Shown here: piece by piece, positions 43,360 through 56,381 of the stretch
How the letters are laid out: every line of letters starts with the position of its first letter
How positions within the stretch are numbered: position 1 is the first letter of the stretch
Assembly (NCBI GenBank): GCA_005765155.1
Contig: VCCP01000001.1
Span: forward strand, 4,960,001 to 5,024,000
Origin: Zelopaecilomyces penicillatus
Lineage: Eukaryota; Ascomycota; Sordariomycetes; Hypocreales; Pseudodiploosporaceae
Reading direction: 5' to 3'
DNA length: 64,000 bases
The notes under the pieces: model-generated
Database searches by the model: none
What the model was told of the DNA's origin: nothing
What the model saw: the letters and a program-made list of their open reading frames with translations, nothing else
Program-made: the position numbers and the translations under genes

Positions 43360-44988
43360 TGCGGTTGCGGTGTTGGTCAAAGCGAAATGTGGCCAAGGTA
43401 GAAAGTGATGTGGTGGGATGGATGAGCTGGTAGGTACAGAGGAGGAGGGCGTGAATCAGGCAGCTCCAGTGCCTTTCGGTACCGAGCCTTGTGATGCTGG
43501 CTTGTGTGCGCTGGAGGGCTGACGCAGCAAACAGCAGCAACAACATCGACAGCATCGACAGCGCAGGAGGAATGCAGACAATTGAAAGAGAGTTGAACAA
43601 TGAAGAGAGAGAATAATAGGAAACAGCAACGCGACAACGTACCGGTTCAGCTAGGTGAGATGCAACAGCAATTCCTGTCAAAGGAGACAGCAATCAGAGA
43701 CGGGTATCTGCCTGCGGACAGGGCTATAAAGCTATAAAGCTTGGAGCTATGAGCATTAGGCAGTTAGCACAAGAGCTGGGCTGGGCTGGGCTGGGCAGAG
43801 CTGGTGGGAAGAGTCGGTGTAAGTGCGGCGGCGCAGAGCAAGGTTGCCGAGAGCTGGGTATATACTGGGAATATACAACGAGCTCATCTGGCGCCGCCGC
43901 GCGATGGCCAAAAAAAGAACACACGCACGCACACAAGGATAGGAATTGGAATGGGGGATGGGCTGCCGGGGCGCAGTCTAGACAACGAGCAGCTAGACGA
44001 TATGAAATGAGATGATGCTCCGTGGTGCTCCGGAGCGCAGCGACGTTGCCAGCAAGATCATTGATTGATGCAACCAAAGACCAGGGCAGTGTCTTGCTGG
44101 GCAGAGAGAAAACGGGTTTGCTGTGGTGGCATCAGGCTACGTACCTTGAGGTTTTGTGCGACCACGATTGTGATGGCACTTTCTGCGGCGCCTCCGAGCT
44201 GGGATCGCTGCGCGCACTACAGCCGAGCTCACGCGACGAGGACTCGCGGGTTCTGATTTGAAGACCGCCAGAAATGGAGGAAAGGGGATGCCGCAGGCGC
44301 GCGCTGTCACCTGATGAAGCAATACACCCAATAGCGAGTGCGAAAACGAGGATGAGGGCAGGCGTCTGGTTGTCGCGGGAGTTGCGATGCGATGCGATCT
44401 CGAAAGGCGACGCGGTGGAGGAAGCTGATTTGCTGGGAATTGGAGGGCGGTGGATGAGTGGTCGGTTTCTGTTGGTGTTTTTTTCCTGGGGTGGGGGAGG
44501 ACGAGACGGTGCCTGATGAGCCTCGCTCCGGGTTGGTTGCTGACGTCTGTACACCCGAGGTGGGGGTGACTGTCGCCTGGAAGAGATGGGTATTAGGCTC
44601 AGGGTGCGTGCCCGTCGACAAAGCGCAGTGCTGGAAGCTTTGCCTGGAAAGGCCGCCTGTGAGAAGAAACCCGCCTAGCAGCTGCCGTGCGTGCGTTGCG
44701 AGGTCGGTCAGCCAGTCGGCGCGTGTTGCTGCTCCTTGTGCACCGCGACTTTTTCCTGTTGCCAAAAAGAGACGCTGCAAAGACGCTGAACAGACGCTCG
44801 ACAGGCGCTGGGCTGTTTTGACTGGTCGATGGCCCGCTGGGGGTGGCTCCAAGCTTTCTCGCGCGCTGAGGGCCCCTGGCGACGACGGGGTTTTTCTTTC
44901 GCTGGAAAAAGCCAACCACAAGGCGGTCGTGCGTGCGGGAAATCAGAAACCGAGTCGAGTTCGCTGTGAATGGCCAGCGCTTTTTCGC

Positions 44989-45007
44989 AGCAACAGCAGC
45001 AGCAGAA
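44989..45007. repeat. CAG/CAA trinucleotide repeat
   Basis: Six CAG/CAA units in the hapB upstream region. Confidence 0.85.
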
Positions 45008-48000
45008 AATGATACCAAGCAACAACCTGGGTTTAGTTGCCCTGCTGCTGGTGCCCGATGTGTGTTTGAGTGGAGGGGAGCAGAAGGCGGTAGGATGGAT
45101 TGATTGGCCGAGGATGGGAGGAGACGCAACAAGGCTCGCAAATGGAGAGACGAGGGAAATGCGAGAACGTGATTTGAGGGGCTGGGGGACCAGAGTCTTT
45201 TAACACCTGTGAGTGGCTGATTCAGCCCCAGAGTGGGGCTGCTGCTGTGGACCCCCCAATGCGACCGGGCGCTGATTTGCTAGGGCTTCCATGACATCCA
45301 TGACGTGATGCTCCACCGGAGCGGCCAAAGACCGGCGGCTGTTTTTTTTCCTTTTTCTCTTCTTTTTTTTCCCGCTCTTTCATTTCTGCGCCAGATGTTG
45401 GTGTGCACGCAAAATTACTACTAGCTTGTACCTAGAAGTACTTGGTTCTCAACTCTCAAATTCCATAGCTAGGCCGGTGGTGTACTCGGTACCAGCGCGC
45501 ATGCTGACCTGTGGCTGGGAATCTGCGTACCGAGCTACTAGCACAGCAGTGCAGCATGTAGAGTTTGGGCCTGCAACCTTCTGAACAGTGCATCCCACTA
45601 ACCCTGTCGCCTTGTGCGGGTGTGCATATCTAGTTATACAGTGTGTAAGTACAGTGTTTGTCTTCCGTGCCAGCCTTGTCAATATAAGTCTCATACGAGC
45701 TCAGTCTGTGCCGCACTGTACGTGCTTTGCTCTCGATGGGTCGGGTACGTGGTCCTAAAGTCTCCTTCATCTCCTTCTCGTGTTGTTTAACCTTTTTCTT
45801 TTCTGACCAACCTGACTTTAATACGAATTGCCGGGTGGGTTTCGTACCAAGTTGCTCAAACTTAATGGCTTGAGGTCTAAGATAGGTGGGTACTTTAAAC
45901 ATGGTAGATCTGGTCCAATTTTGTTGCCAAACTTAGAACAATCCAGGTACCTACCTACCTCCTTACTACCCTCTACACACTCTCCCATGTCACCAGGTGG
46001 CTTCGTTGTTACAACTCAACTTATCAGCCAAGCAATGCTGAGTTACTTGATGAAGCGCGCATATTCTCGCGTCTCTCAACTTCTTCTTACTTCGTTGCGC
46101 ATACAAATGTGCATGTATGTCTTGCCTGACTCTGCCGTAGGTCTGACTGTTCTTCTTTGATGATCTTGTTGTCTCCTGTGCGTACCGATATTTTCCCCAG
46201 AATTGGCCTTGATGTGGTGTGGATGATTAGAAAATGAGTGCGAGAGAGGTGCATTTCGTCCCTCTATCCCGTCCTCCGCGCACATATGTCTGCAGAGACC
46301 GGTGTGTGCATACAACAACGCACGTCCGAGACCTGTATGTATCACCTCGCATCAAAGTCTAGGCCAATTCATACTCAAACGCTTGTGGATGGGCTGTTAA
46401 TGGTTATCAAGCAAGTATCAATCGTATTACGAAACAGATGATGCTGGCTTTGATCCTCTTTCTCTTATTTCATCCCCTCGTCGGCCTGCTTTTTTCTTTG
46501 TCCACCTCCCCCTTCTTCATGCTCTGACGCTGTTCATACACTCCTCCTCGCCTTGCTCCGTTCCCCCGCCCTTCTCCGGGCGATCGTCCGCGTTTCTCGG
46601 AGATGGTGTACTGAGCTGGCAAACCAACCACCAACAGCCCAGCAACTACCTCCTCCTCAAATCCAGGTTGTCCAGCTCTTCCAGGGGTGGGATGGTTGGA
46701 AATTACTAGCCCCCAACTTGCCGTCCGTCGATTCCGTATCGTGTTTGAAGTAATGACTCCTGTAAACAATTACGTATGGGGGACTGGAGTGCGAATACTG
46801 TGTGGTGGTACGGAGGCTCGTATCGTCATATGGTTAGGTGTCAATGTCGATTGCTCGCCCGTCCATCCCCCCCATGTCGTCAATATTCATAACTATTGAG
46901 CAACTCATCAAAGAGGCGGTGACGGAACTAGGTCATTGTCAGTGACGTGCGGAGGAGGAATAGTGCTTGCTATACAACTAGTATATAGAAACAGCATCAG
47001 TAGACATGATCGCAAAACACAAAGCGCCCGGGCAATCCAATCTATCCCCACGCCGCCATTGCAGGTATTGCATTAACGTTACCAACTGCGATGCATGCGT
47101 CACAACGAGGCTGGGTACTATTAAATGTAGATGTCCTTCCTCGGTCGCGGTGGCTGCTGTTGTATCCCGTTCCCTGCATCCCACCGCAGGGTGCGTCGCT
47201 ACTCCCCCAGGTATCTATCTTGTTACAGCAGGTCCAGGAGGCCGTGGATACGCGGACGGGTCGTGATACCACCTGTTTGTCGCTGTGCTGCCCAGCACCT
47301 GCCATTCCCGATGGAAAAGACCATTATGCACGTGATGTGATGTGAGACTTGGCTGTGACGAAATATGCCTCGTAACAGAATTGCAGATGGATCAAGAAAG
47401 CGGGCCTCCTCAGGATGCTGCCTCCTGGTGGCTCAAGAAAAGTCGGTGTACGCACGGAGTACGGCGGCTGTACGAGCAGACTGACCATGACATTATGTCG
47501 CTTTATCTCGGCAAGTATACGAAGTCCTTGGAATTGCTCCGCGCTCGTGCTATGTGCGCCTTTTCTGGTAGTCGCTGGGGTTTCTACCACAAGTCCAGCT
47601 TCGCGTACAGTACATATGGCTCAGCCAGGTAGATACTCGGTACCTATGGAGCCAAGGCTTGCTCTTGCAACAGCTGCAGGGATCTAGCCATCTGGACGAC
47701 GCCAATACCTCCTCGGGTATTGTCCCATCAGCCTCTTTCGCCTAGCAGTTGTTCCAATTGCGTATGTGTTCAGCTTTTTTTTCTTTCCAGGCTCCGAGCA
47801 CGGGCATAATGAGCATAGGCGATGATTAGCTGCCCAAAGATACGTACCATATCATTCTTTGTCAACCAGACTGGTGGTTGACTTGAAGGACAGAAAGATA
47901 CGAATGGGTGGTGGATGGATGGTGTGGGGAACTGTGACGAACTGAGGCGTCATTCACGCGGAACGTACGACGCGAAACCACGGGCGTACAAGACGCAAGC

Positions 48001-49379
48001 AGCATTGCTGACCCGCCCGTTCGAGCTTCCCAAACCCCAGCGTTACAATATGTGGATGTCGGATGCCTCTTGGCTGGAACTGGAATTGGTGGATGACTAC
48101 TCTCGCAATTCGCTCTTCGAGTGCAGGGGGGACTGTTTCTATCAAGTCACCAGCACAGCAAATCACGAGGCTGAAATAGCGCAATCGCCCTGCTGAGTGG
48201 TTGGAATCCTGTCACCATCGTGAGCCGCTGAGTGGACAAACAGGGCAGCCTCTCGGCCTCTTCCCTTTCAAGCCCCAGATTACGGATAGCTGAACTCTCT
48301 CTGACTGCCAGATCGGGCAACAGAGCAGCAGCTTGGATCAACAAAGTCAGCAGTACTTTTTTTGATCTGCTTAGCTCTCTATGGTTGGTCTATGTGGTAA
48401 CAATCACCGCTACATTTTATGGCACAGTCTGACAACACAAAACAAAGAAAGTTGAGCCGGAGGGCAACCATTTTGCTATCCATCGGCGTTATTACGTGTC
48501 CAGTTGAGATGAAGTACATTGACGATTATTTGTAACATGCAGCATCTGCCAGTAGTACTCGAAAACGACATTTCCTCACCAGCCACAATTCCAAAGCCGT
48601 GTCGGCTGGTTGCTTCACCTGTCTACTGGAGAGGCCATCGCGCGTGGGCACTTACCTGCATGGACATTTACTCGCACATAAGCGCCTGGTGCAGTTGAGC
48701 GACGTTCACGGAATATTCACAGCACATGAGTTCTTCACCCCTTATCCTACTACATCCACTAGATAAAATCATGTATATATCGACACATATAAAATGATGA
48801 CCATTTGATATCTTTTCCCTTCAGACTTCAACTGAAGAATATAGGGTAGCCATCGTTTACCACCGAAAGGGCTGCCGAGATGCAGCCACAATCAGTGCAT
48901 GTCTGAGATGAGATGGACCTCCTGCATGAGCAAAATGAGAGCTGTCATTTTTGCTACACGCGGTCGTTAAAATATCCTTAGTATTACCTTGCATTTTGAA
49001 ATATAATTTGGAAGAGTGAGCAGCCATTCAATCTCATTGTTCTAGACTTGCCTAGAAGTACAAAATGCTACTACATGTGATTACTATGGGCACTCGGCGC
49101 CTGGTGGGTGACATGGATAGGGCTGGTTCGAGATTCGGCGTCATCGCTCGTGATTGCAGTGCCGGCAAGGGCAGCCTCATTTTGATTATGCAACTTGTCA
49201 CACGGATCTGGAACCAAGCAACGCTGGGAGTATAATCTACCAGGAGGCTCAGTGGTGAAAGCAAGTGAGCACAGTGCTGTTTTGATTACCGCAGCGATGG
49301 CCTGCGTGTGGCGGCAACAGCCGTTCTGTCACACTTGGTCGACTGCGACATAATCCAGCTTTCTGCGTCGCTGGTTGGT

Positions 49380-49391
49380 TACTACGTAGTA
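49380..49391. repeat. 12-bp perfect palindrome TACTACGTAGTA
   Basis: Exact second copy of the palindrome at 5474-5485, in otherwise unrelated flanks. Confidence 0.9.
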
Positions 49392-52300
49392 GAGGGAGCT
49401 CAGTGCTCTGGTGATCATTACTGATATGTAGCCGAGATCACGGCCGTCCGATGAGCCAAAGTTTCCTCGAGCCCATGACGACCTGACGAATGGGAAGCTT
49501 AGATTGCACATCTCATTTCCTGTTTGGCTCCTGTGGCTGTTTTCCTCACACGGGCCGATACGCTGCCTTGCGTGGGGATCCCGTCCGCCACAAGGAGCTA
49601 TTCCTTGGGACCAATGATTTCATTTTGGACTTTTCCACATGTCCACGTAAGACAGCACTTGTGACAAGCTGAAGGAAGGACAATTCATCCGTCCAGGAAC
49701 CTCACATTTGGGATCGAAACAGAAACAGCACCAGTAATTTCATCGTTTCCCTGACCATGTTGACTTAACCCCAGGCCGATGTCCCGACGACGAACAGGTT
49801 TGCCAAGTCGCGCTCCAGAGACCGTCCGTCAGATTTGGCTGGTCATCGCCACTATGGTCAGGGTGATACTGATGCCACCTGGTTGTCGCTAATTAGTTTG
49901 GGAAAGCTGTGACGTCGTTGGCGTTCCGTTTAGACGGATTTCGTACTTGCCATTTGTTGTATGACACGGGTGCATACTGATATCATTGCCTCAGAGCTTC
50001 TTAAGGTGTAGTCCACATTAAGAAAAGTTGGATGTACTCCAGCCATGATAGACTGGAAACCAGAAGCTGAGTATACTCGGTTGTATATCGAACGCATGAG
50101 AAGTTACTGCAACTTTTGATAGGACCTGTGTCTAAACCTCGAAGCAAAGCGATAATAACTTATCTTGCGCCTGGATTGATGATCATCATGGCCACTTACC
50201 TGCTCTGACCTGACCAGCACCGCAAGTCTGCGGCAGAGGAAAGATACATAGTTAGAAATAATGCATCAACCATGAGAATAAGATGGATGCAATGCGGAAT
50301 CCGACGGAGACTCAGAACACTGTCACCTTTAACGAGCCAAGAACAAGGTGCGGAAATCGATCGACACAAAAGCTTCACGGGCGCATATAAGTGGCGACAA
50401 CCCATTCTTACACTTCAGTCGAAGAGTTTTTCGGAATACACGCGTTGCGATGTATCTTAATTTCAGATCATATCTTGTTGTGGGTTTCGGTATCGTTTCG
50501 ACGGTCGGCATGGATGGCTGAAATGAGTCTCTAGATCCACAACAGGCAGGATAGCGGTCAACCAGTGTCCGAGCATTCTTTTTTCGAACTATGAGAATCT
50601 ATTAACTTCTAGTCGAATTGAATTTTGAAATGACCTTTTTCAATTTATCCATGTGACTTCTTGTAACCCAAAAAGGGGAAGGGGGAGAGGGCATCATGAC
50701 TCGCAAACACGGTTAAGAGTACAACTTTCGGATTGACAAGTAACCTCCTTCCGACAATCAAGCAGTCTCGAACGGATAGAAAGATAGCTCACATTCTGCC
50801 TTGGGCTTGTCAAGGAGACATGATGCGTTATCAAAACGGAAACAGGGTGTTCCTGTTTACCTATTCACTTTTGCTAACCCAGCTCAAGCCTCAAATCTAC
50901 CTGGCTTATCGATGCATCTGTATTACGTCGACTCGGAGCTCGTCATATGCAAATACCAACCCAGATATGCCTCTGGAGGAATAGACCAACTTGCCACAAC
51001 AAGAAGGTCAACCGACAGAGCTCCCCTCCAAACTTTTCCATCTGAGGAGACAGTCTGGAAGGACAACGAACGCAGAAGAGTACCTGATATCTGCGGCTCA
51101 GGGCAGAGTAGTCGAGCCGTACCCCGTCAACAAACCGAGAGCCGCATGAAGTGACAGGGTTCGACTAACAACACTGTTTGTTAGTTCCAGGCAAAATCAA
51201 TCCAGTTACGTGACGGAAGAGGAGTGGAGGTGGGGTGTGACTATCGTCAACCCCGGAAATCGTCAGGCTTTGCTTCACCACTGAACAGAGGCACTTGCCA
51301 AGCGGCATCAGAGACTGCAGAGGTCCATTAACGGATACAGCGAACTGCGGTTGGAAAGTGATATCTGTTGGGTCTGATATCTAGTCGGTCTATTTCCGAG
51401 GCGCATTGCGGTGGAGCAGCTACGCGGTTCAAGGAGCATTTACATTCTGAAGGTGTTGTGTTATCTTCCCCTCTGTTCAGACTTTCTTGATCTACATGAA
51501 GATAATCTCCTTTACCGTTGACTCTATTCCGTGTCCTACGATTCTCATTTTCATCCTTTATGTATTCTCGCTGTCTTTGATATAGAGTTGGGCGAACACG
51601 GTTGGCAGCTGCGACAACGACGAACATTTTTGGCGGCAGATGGGAAGGAACCGTTTGTGAAGCGCTGACAAGGACAACATGTGGGGAAGTATGGCTAAGA
51701 AAAGAAACTACTCCTCTACGTGGTACGTGGTGGTCTCTGGTTCGTGATTCAAAAATCCAATGTGTTGGCACAAATGGGCATGAAGCCAGGGGGTCCGCCA
51801 TCGGCTGATGGATATGGCCTAGGCATTGTGTGCTATGGCTGGGAAGTCAGGGTTCAGAAGGAAATTTGACACACCGACGGAATACTTTGTGACGATACTT
51901 TGGCTGATAATCTTTTTTTGTTTTGCCTGATACATGATACAGAATCTCAGTGGGACGTGAACATATATTTGATGCTGTGGGCTCGCAGCTGTTCAGGTTC
52001 ATACATTGTACCATTCATCCTCACGTCCATTCCGCCAGCTTGAAAGAGGCAATCTCCCAATATCTACTCTGCATTGACTACGAATACGGCAAAGATGAGA
52101 ACGCGGTTGATGTGTTGAATTTGCAAGCCTCAGCTAGCGTCGCCAAATCTTGGACCCCTGGACCAACATGCCAACTTATTAGCGGCATGATAGACCGTTA
52201 CATCCGAGAACTTCGACAACCAACACCCTTCATCGTGCTTACAGGATGCAGCTTCCGGTGTGTTAATAGACGCGTTAGTAGTTAGTACCGTGATCTACTT

Positions 52301-53267
52301 TCATGGCGCGGCGTGGCCACGTCAACAAGAGACTCAGGACGGACCGTTCTCACGAGGGCGATGGCAAGGGGGCGATTGTGTGAAGAGCAAGTTATGATAA
52401 CGCTTGCTGATTTTGATTTCGCTGGAATTAGCAACATGCTGAGGGATTAAGTTTAGAGGTTACTCAAAACTTGCTGTTGCATCTGCAGCTGATGCATGCA
52501 CTGCCATGACTGAGGCGGACAACAGCCCGACAGAAATCACAAACGAAGGCGAAACATCTGCCTGAACGCAGTGACGGCAGAGCTTCGTTAATAAGTGAGG
52601 GACAGGCATGAAGGATTGAATGACCCACATCAGGCCCAGCCTGTCGGGTACGATGAGGGTGCATCTCGGGGACGGCGTGATGCTGCATGTTGGTCGTTAG
52701 TTGTGTGTTGGTCGTAATGACGAGGTTGAATCGGCAAAAAGGGGGTCTAACAGCACCCTCCCCTTGTGAATATTAGAAAATAGGCGAACTTTCTGATTAC
52801 CATTTCCTCCTGAACAGAGAGGTCAGGTAAAATAAGCACATTAGCTGTAGCACGCCAGCCACCAACAACCACTGAGAACCGCGCCCTTTCATGTCCGCGG
52901 AATCGACAGAAACAAAGTGTTGAGGTTGTTTTTGGAATTGGGCACCAAAGAAGCAGAGGTTGGCTGTGGGCTAGCAATTGTCTGAACATCGCAAGAGAGT
53001 CTACAGAGTACCGATGGATCGAGTCATCTCAGCGCTCATAGGCCCACTCAGCGTTTTCTTCTTCGGCGACACTGCTTATTTTGTTAAAATTAACGAATGG
53101 ATACAAGAAGCGCTTAGACAAGGGGTGGCGGCGATGTGGGTCGTTGGTGGTGTGCTGGATCTTCGTTGCCCAACAGCATGATGCCAGCATGCCCTATTAC
53201 CTGACAGGATGGGAGTATTTTGCGCCACGACCATAAGGGAGCATCAAGCTGAATCTACAAGGTTAAA

Positions 53268-53291
53268 CTCAAGCTCAAGCTCAAGCTCAAG
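53268..53291. repeat. CTCAAG hexanucleotide repeat
   Basis: Four perfect tandem CTCAAG units. Confidence 0.93.
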
Positions 53292-54300
53292 CCTAAGATA
53301 AACCTCAAGCGCGGAGGATAGATTCAAGGAGCGATGCCAGTAGCCGGTTTCCCTCAGCAGGCGCGCGCTCCGTTGGGTTTTTGGACGGATGGCACATCGT
53401 TGCTCTGCCACCCAGTGCCGCTGGACAAGGGAAGCGGCCAGAGTGCATCGCATCGGTGCTTCATGTGGCGCGCGCTCTGGCATGGGAATTATATGGCATT
53501 TGTAGCATGGTATAGTCGCGGCGGCTGAGAGTGGCTCATAAAGGCGACCTTATACATCATAAAGGAGACGAAATGTTTGGGTTCTTTGGGATACCTTCTT
53601 GATCTAGGGAAACAGACCAGCAAGCGCCAGCCACCATAAGCGGCCAAGAAGCGGGAGTGTGGGTTGACGCGGCGGGTACTATAGCAGCACAAAAGTTAGT
53701 GGATGGAAGCAGCTCGTTAGATTAGGCGCTGTTTTCAGTCTCAATCTCGCAGAGTCTCGGAGGGAGAGGGACCTTGAGTGGTAGACAGCCGCGCGAGGAC
53801 GAAGCGCCTAACTTACTAATTCAGGAAGGCGATCCAAAAGTCAACACTCGTGGCTAGATAGTCTGTATGCCTGTACAATGGTAAGCATATTAACTGCCAG
53901 GCCTGTTTGTCTGTGGCAACATGGAAAGAAAGGTGTGGGCGGCCCAAAAGCCCGGGCAAGTAGATTGATTGCCACATGTCGTACATACGCAGAGACAGCA
54001 TAATTACTACCTTTTCTGAGAAAAGTAAGAGTCTGGCCTGCCAGTAGCATCTCGAGAAGCGCCGGCCCAACAGCAGCAAGCAGGGGACCGGGGTTGTCGA
54101 CTCGAACTCGTCTGTTTGGCCAGCAACGATAGGTCAGCGAGCACCCAGAGTAGACACGACAACCTACCTAGAGTACATACCCATCTACCTGTGTGGTCGA
54201 TGGCACGGAGCAGATGGATGCAGAGAGCATGTACGAGGCGAAAGGGCTGTTGTTGATGTTCTAAAATAAACAGACTGAGGTTTAGTATTAATCCCACGGG

Positions 54301-56381
54301 CGGTTAGTTGCAATCGATTGCAATTGTGCAAGTAGATAAAAGACGGTAATGTCGCTCGTCAAGGAAGGCTGTGTTTCTTTTGGTATCGCTCCTTCCGAAC
54401 CTGCATCTGGCCCTCTGTCACAAGCCACAACCACCTCCGCTACCATCACCACCACCATCACCCAACAACAACTGCAACAATCACAACCGTTTTCAAAACG
54501 GCCTTGTCCCCAACAAAGAATACATACCAATCCATTTGGGTTTTTGTTTGCTCTGCTCATCCTCCTCTCTGCGGATCACGCCTAGCCCGGCCTTGCAGTC
54601 GCTGTCACACATCGTCACCACCTCCACCCCACTCCACCCGCAGCATCAATATCACTTCCCATCCCAAAGTGTAAAAGCATCAACTTGCCTTGTCTCATTC
54701 AAACGGCCTCCAATCTCTTCTAGTTTTCTCAGGCTAGAATCATCTTGATCTACCTGGACAGCAAAAACATTGACCTTGCTTCCCCCCTGTTTTCCTTCTG
54801 GAAACTTTCATCCTCCGCCGTTGTCACCACCAGCCAACCATCTCGTTGTTTGGCACCCCCTCCACAACTGACAACCAGTGTCTCTCCGGTTTTCGCCCAT
54901 CCATCCACGCGCCTTTTTGCCTTTCCTTTCCACTAGTAGGTCCGGTTTGACAGAGACACGAACAAGACAGCCGCCTATTGTGATAATCACGCAAATCCCT
55001 CTCAGCTCATTCGCCCGGCCACTGACCCGGCAGAAAGCTTAAAAGCAGTCCGGAGCGCTGTCCAAGGGAGGTCGCTCGTCACGCACGACATCGCTCCCAC
55101 GCATCGAATCGGCTTGCCTCGTTCGCCCGTCCTTAGCCTGCCCACTGCTCTGGGTTCAAGCCTCGCCCTTCCATTGGTCTTCTGCAGCGCAAGGCCAATC
55201 AGCAGCCAAACACAGGCTCTTGCAACCACCTTGTCACCTGTCGAATCACGGCTACCCCCCGCGACTAAACCGGCTTAGCAGAGCCGCCCGAGATCTCTCG
55301 TTCTCGTTGTCTCTCTCTCATCTTCACACTGTTTGGCTGTTCTCTCGTCGCCTGGCGCTACGAAACACTCATCTGCCCTCTCCCGCCATCGATAAGAAGA
55401 ATCGCTTCATTCATTAAGGATTGTCTTGGGCGGTTCATTAGCAACATCCATCCCAGCAGAACTGCTAGCCGCTACCTGCAGCAATCCTAGCACAACAATA
55501 CAACATTATACATACTACTGCTACTACAGATACAGGCGGCGCCAGCACACTTGCCGGACCATCACCACTGCCTATAGGTAGAACTGCCTTGAGAGACGTC
55601 CTGAGCACGGACACGGCCAGAAACTCCCCTGTCGACCACGCTGCTTTAACGCTGCACCCCTCGCCAGTCTCCTGTGCAACAGTCACCTTACCAGCCTGTC
55701 TCTGCGTGAGCCGTGTCTTGTTAGGACTGTTGTGAGGACTCGACGCTCATTCAACGCACCGCCCCCATTTGTTTCGACGGAAACCCCCCTGTCGTCCCCT
55801 GTAGACTGGAACCGGCGTCCGCTAGCAGCAGGGATCCAACGCTTCAATCCAGCGCACCGGCGCATATCCAAAACATAGCCCCTGCAAAAGCCTTTGAGGT
55901 ATTGCTTTGTACAGGCCCTGTACCGGTACTTTACAGTCGCTAGCTACAGCGTCTAATCACCATCTGAACATCCCGCAGCGTTCTTGTACAGTGCCTGCAC
56001 CAATACCGCAAGTGTCCTGACTTTGGCGCCAAACCCCTCGCTCTCTGGTTTCAAAACAGCCAAACAGCGTCCCCGTCTCGCACTCACTTAGCCTCTGACG
56101 CACACCCCCCTCTCCCACACCCTCACCCCCCTCTTCGTTCTCTTGTCGTGGCCGTCAGTGGTTTCGTTCTTCTGACTCTCTGCCACCCCACGAGTCCTAC
56201 AATATAATCACCACAGTCTGCCGACCTCGTTCAGTTTTCCCTTTTCTTCTCTCCGGCCTCACGTCGTCGTCCCTCTACAGCGTCACACATCCTTCCTCGC
56301 CGGCTTTCACCCCAACAGCCTCGGGCTATCCCATTTAGACTTGACCTGGTTTGCTCCTTGTCGATTATCAACATCATTACC
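54301..56381 (+). promoter_or_regulatory. Pyrimidine-rich putative promoter and long 5' leader
   Basis: From about 54,360 the plus strand is strongly C/T-rich with ACC/CAC runs, as in the long leaders of regulatory genes in this group, and it leads into the ATG at 56382. Several short upstream frames (for example 54349-54585) could act as uORFs. The transcription start is not determinable. Confidence 0.45.

Larger units (their letters stand above)
42179..45300. other. GC-rich non-coding region upstream of hapB
   Basis: No coding region supported. Frames of up to 204 codons overlap on both strands (for example 43136-43693, 44307-44921 and 44599-45141) without any recognisable family or intron/exon structure. 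Holds GGT (43341-43359) and CAG (44989-45007) short repeats and a CACGTG at 42695-42700. Probably a long promoter/leader for hapB. Confidence 0.5.
45301..54300. other. Nine-kilobase gene desert
   Basis: No frame longer than about 157 codons, and none with recognisable content on either strand. I found no tRNA, transposase or terminal repeats. By eye the base composition is not markedly AT-rich, so this does not look like RIP-mutated transposon sequence. It contains a perfect 12-bp palindrome at 49380-49391 and a CTCAAG hexamer repeat at 53268-53291. Holds nothing that I can name. Confidence 0.5.

Noticed and set aside
43136..45141. Several frames of 140-204 codons upstream of hapB
   Set aside because: Multiple overlapping frames on both strands in GC-rich sequence, low-complexity (His/Ser/Pro runs), no conserved motifs.
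49105..49130. GGTTCGAG motif resembling a tRNA T-arm
   Set aside because: No acceptor stem, D-arm or anticodon stem can be folded around it; same for similar motifs near 15128 and 51154.
51950..52285. 111-codon plus frame in the gene desert
   Set aside because: Best-looking frame there (contains IDYEYGKDENAVDVLNL) but isolated, no family match, no supporting exons found.
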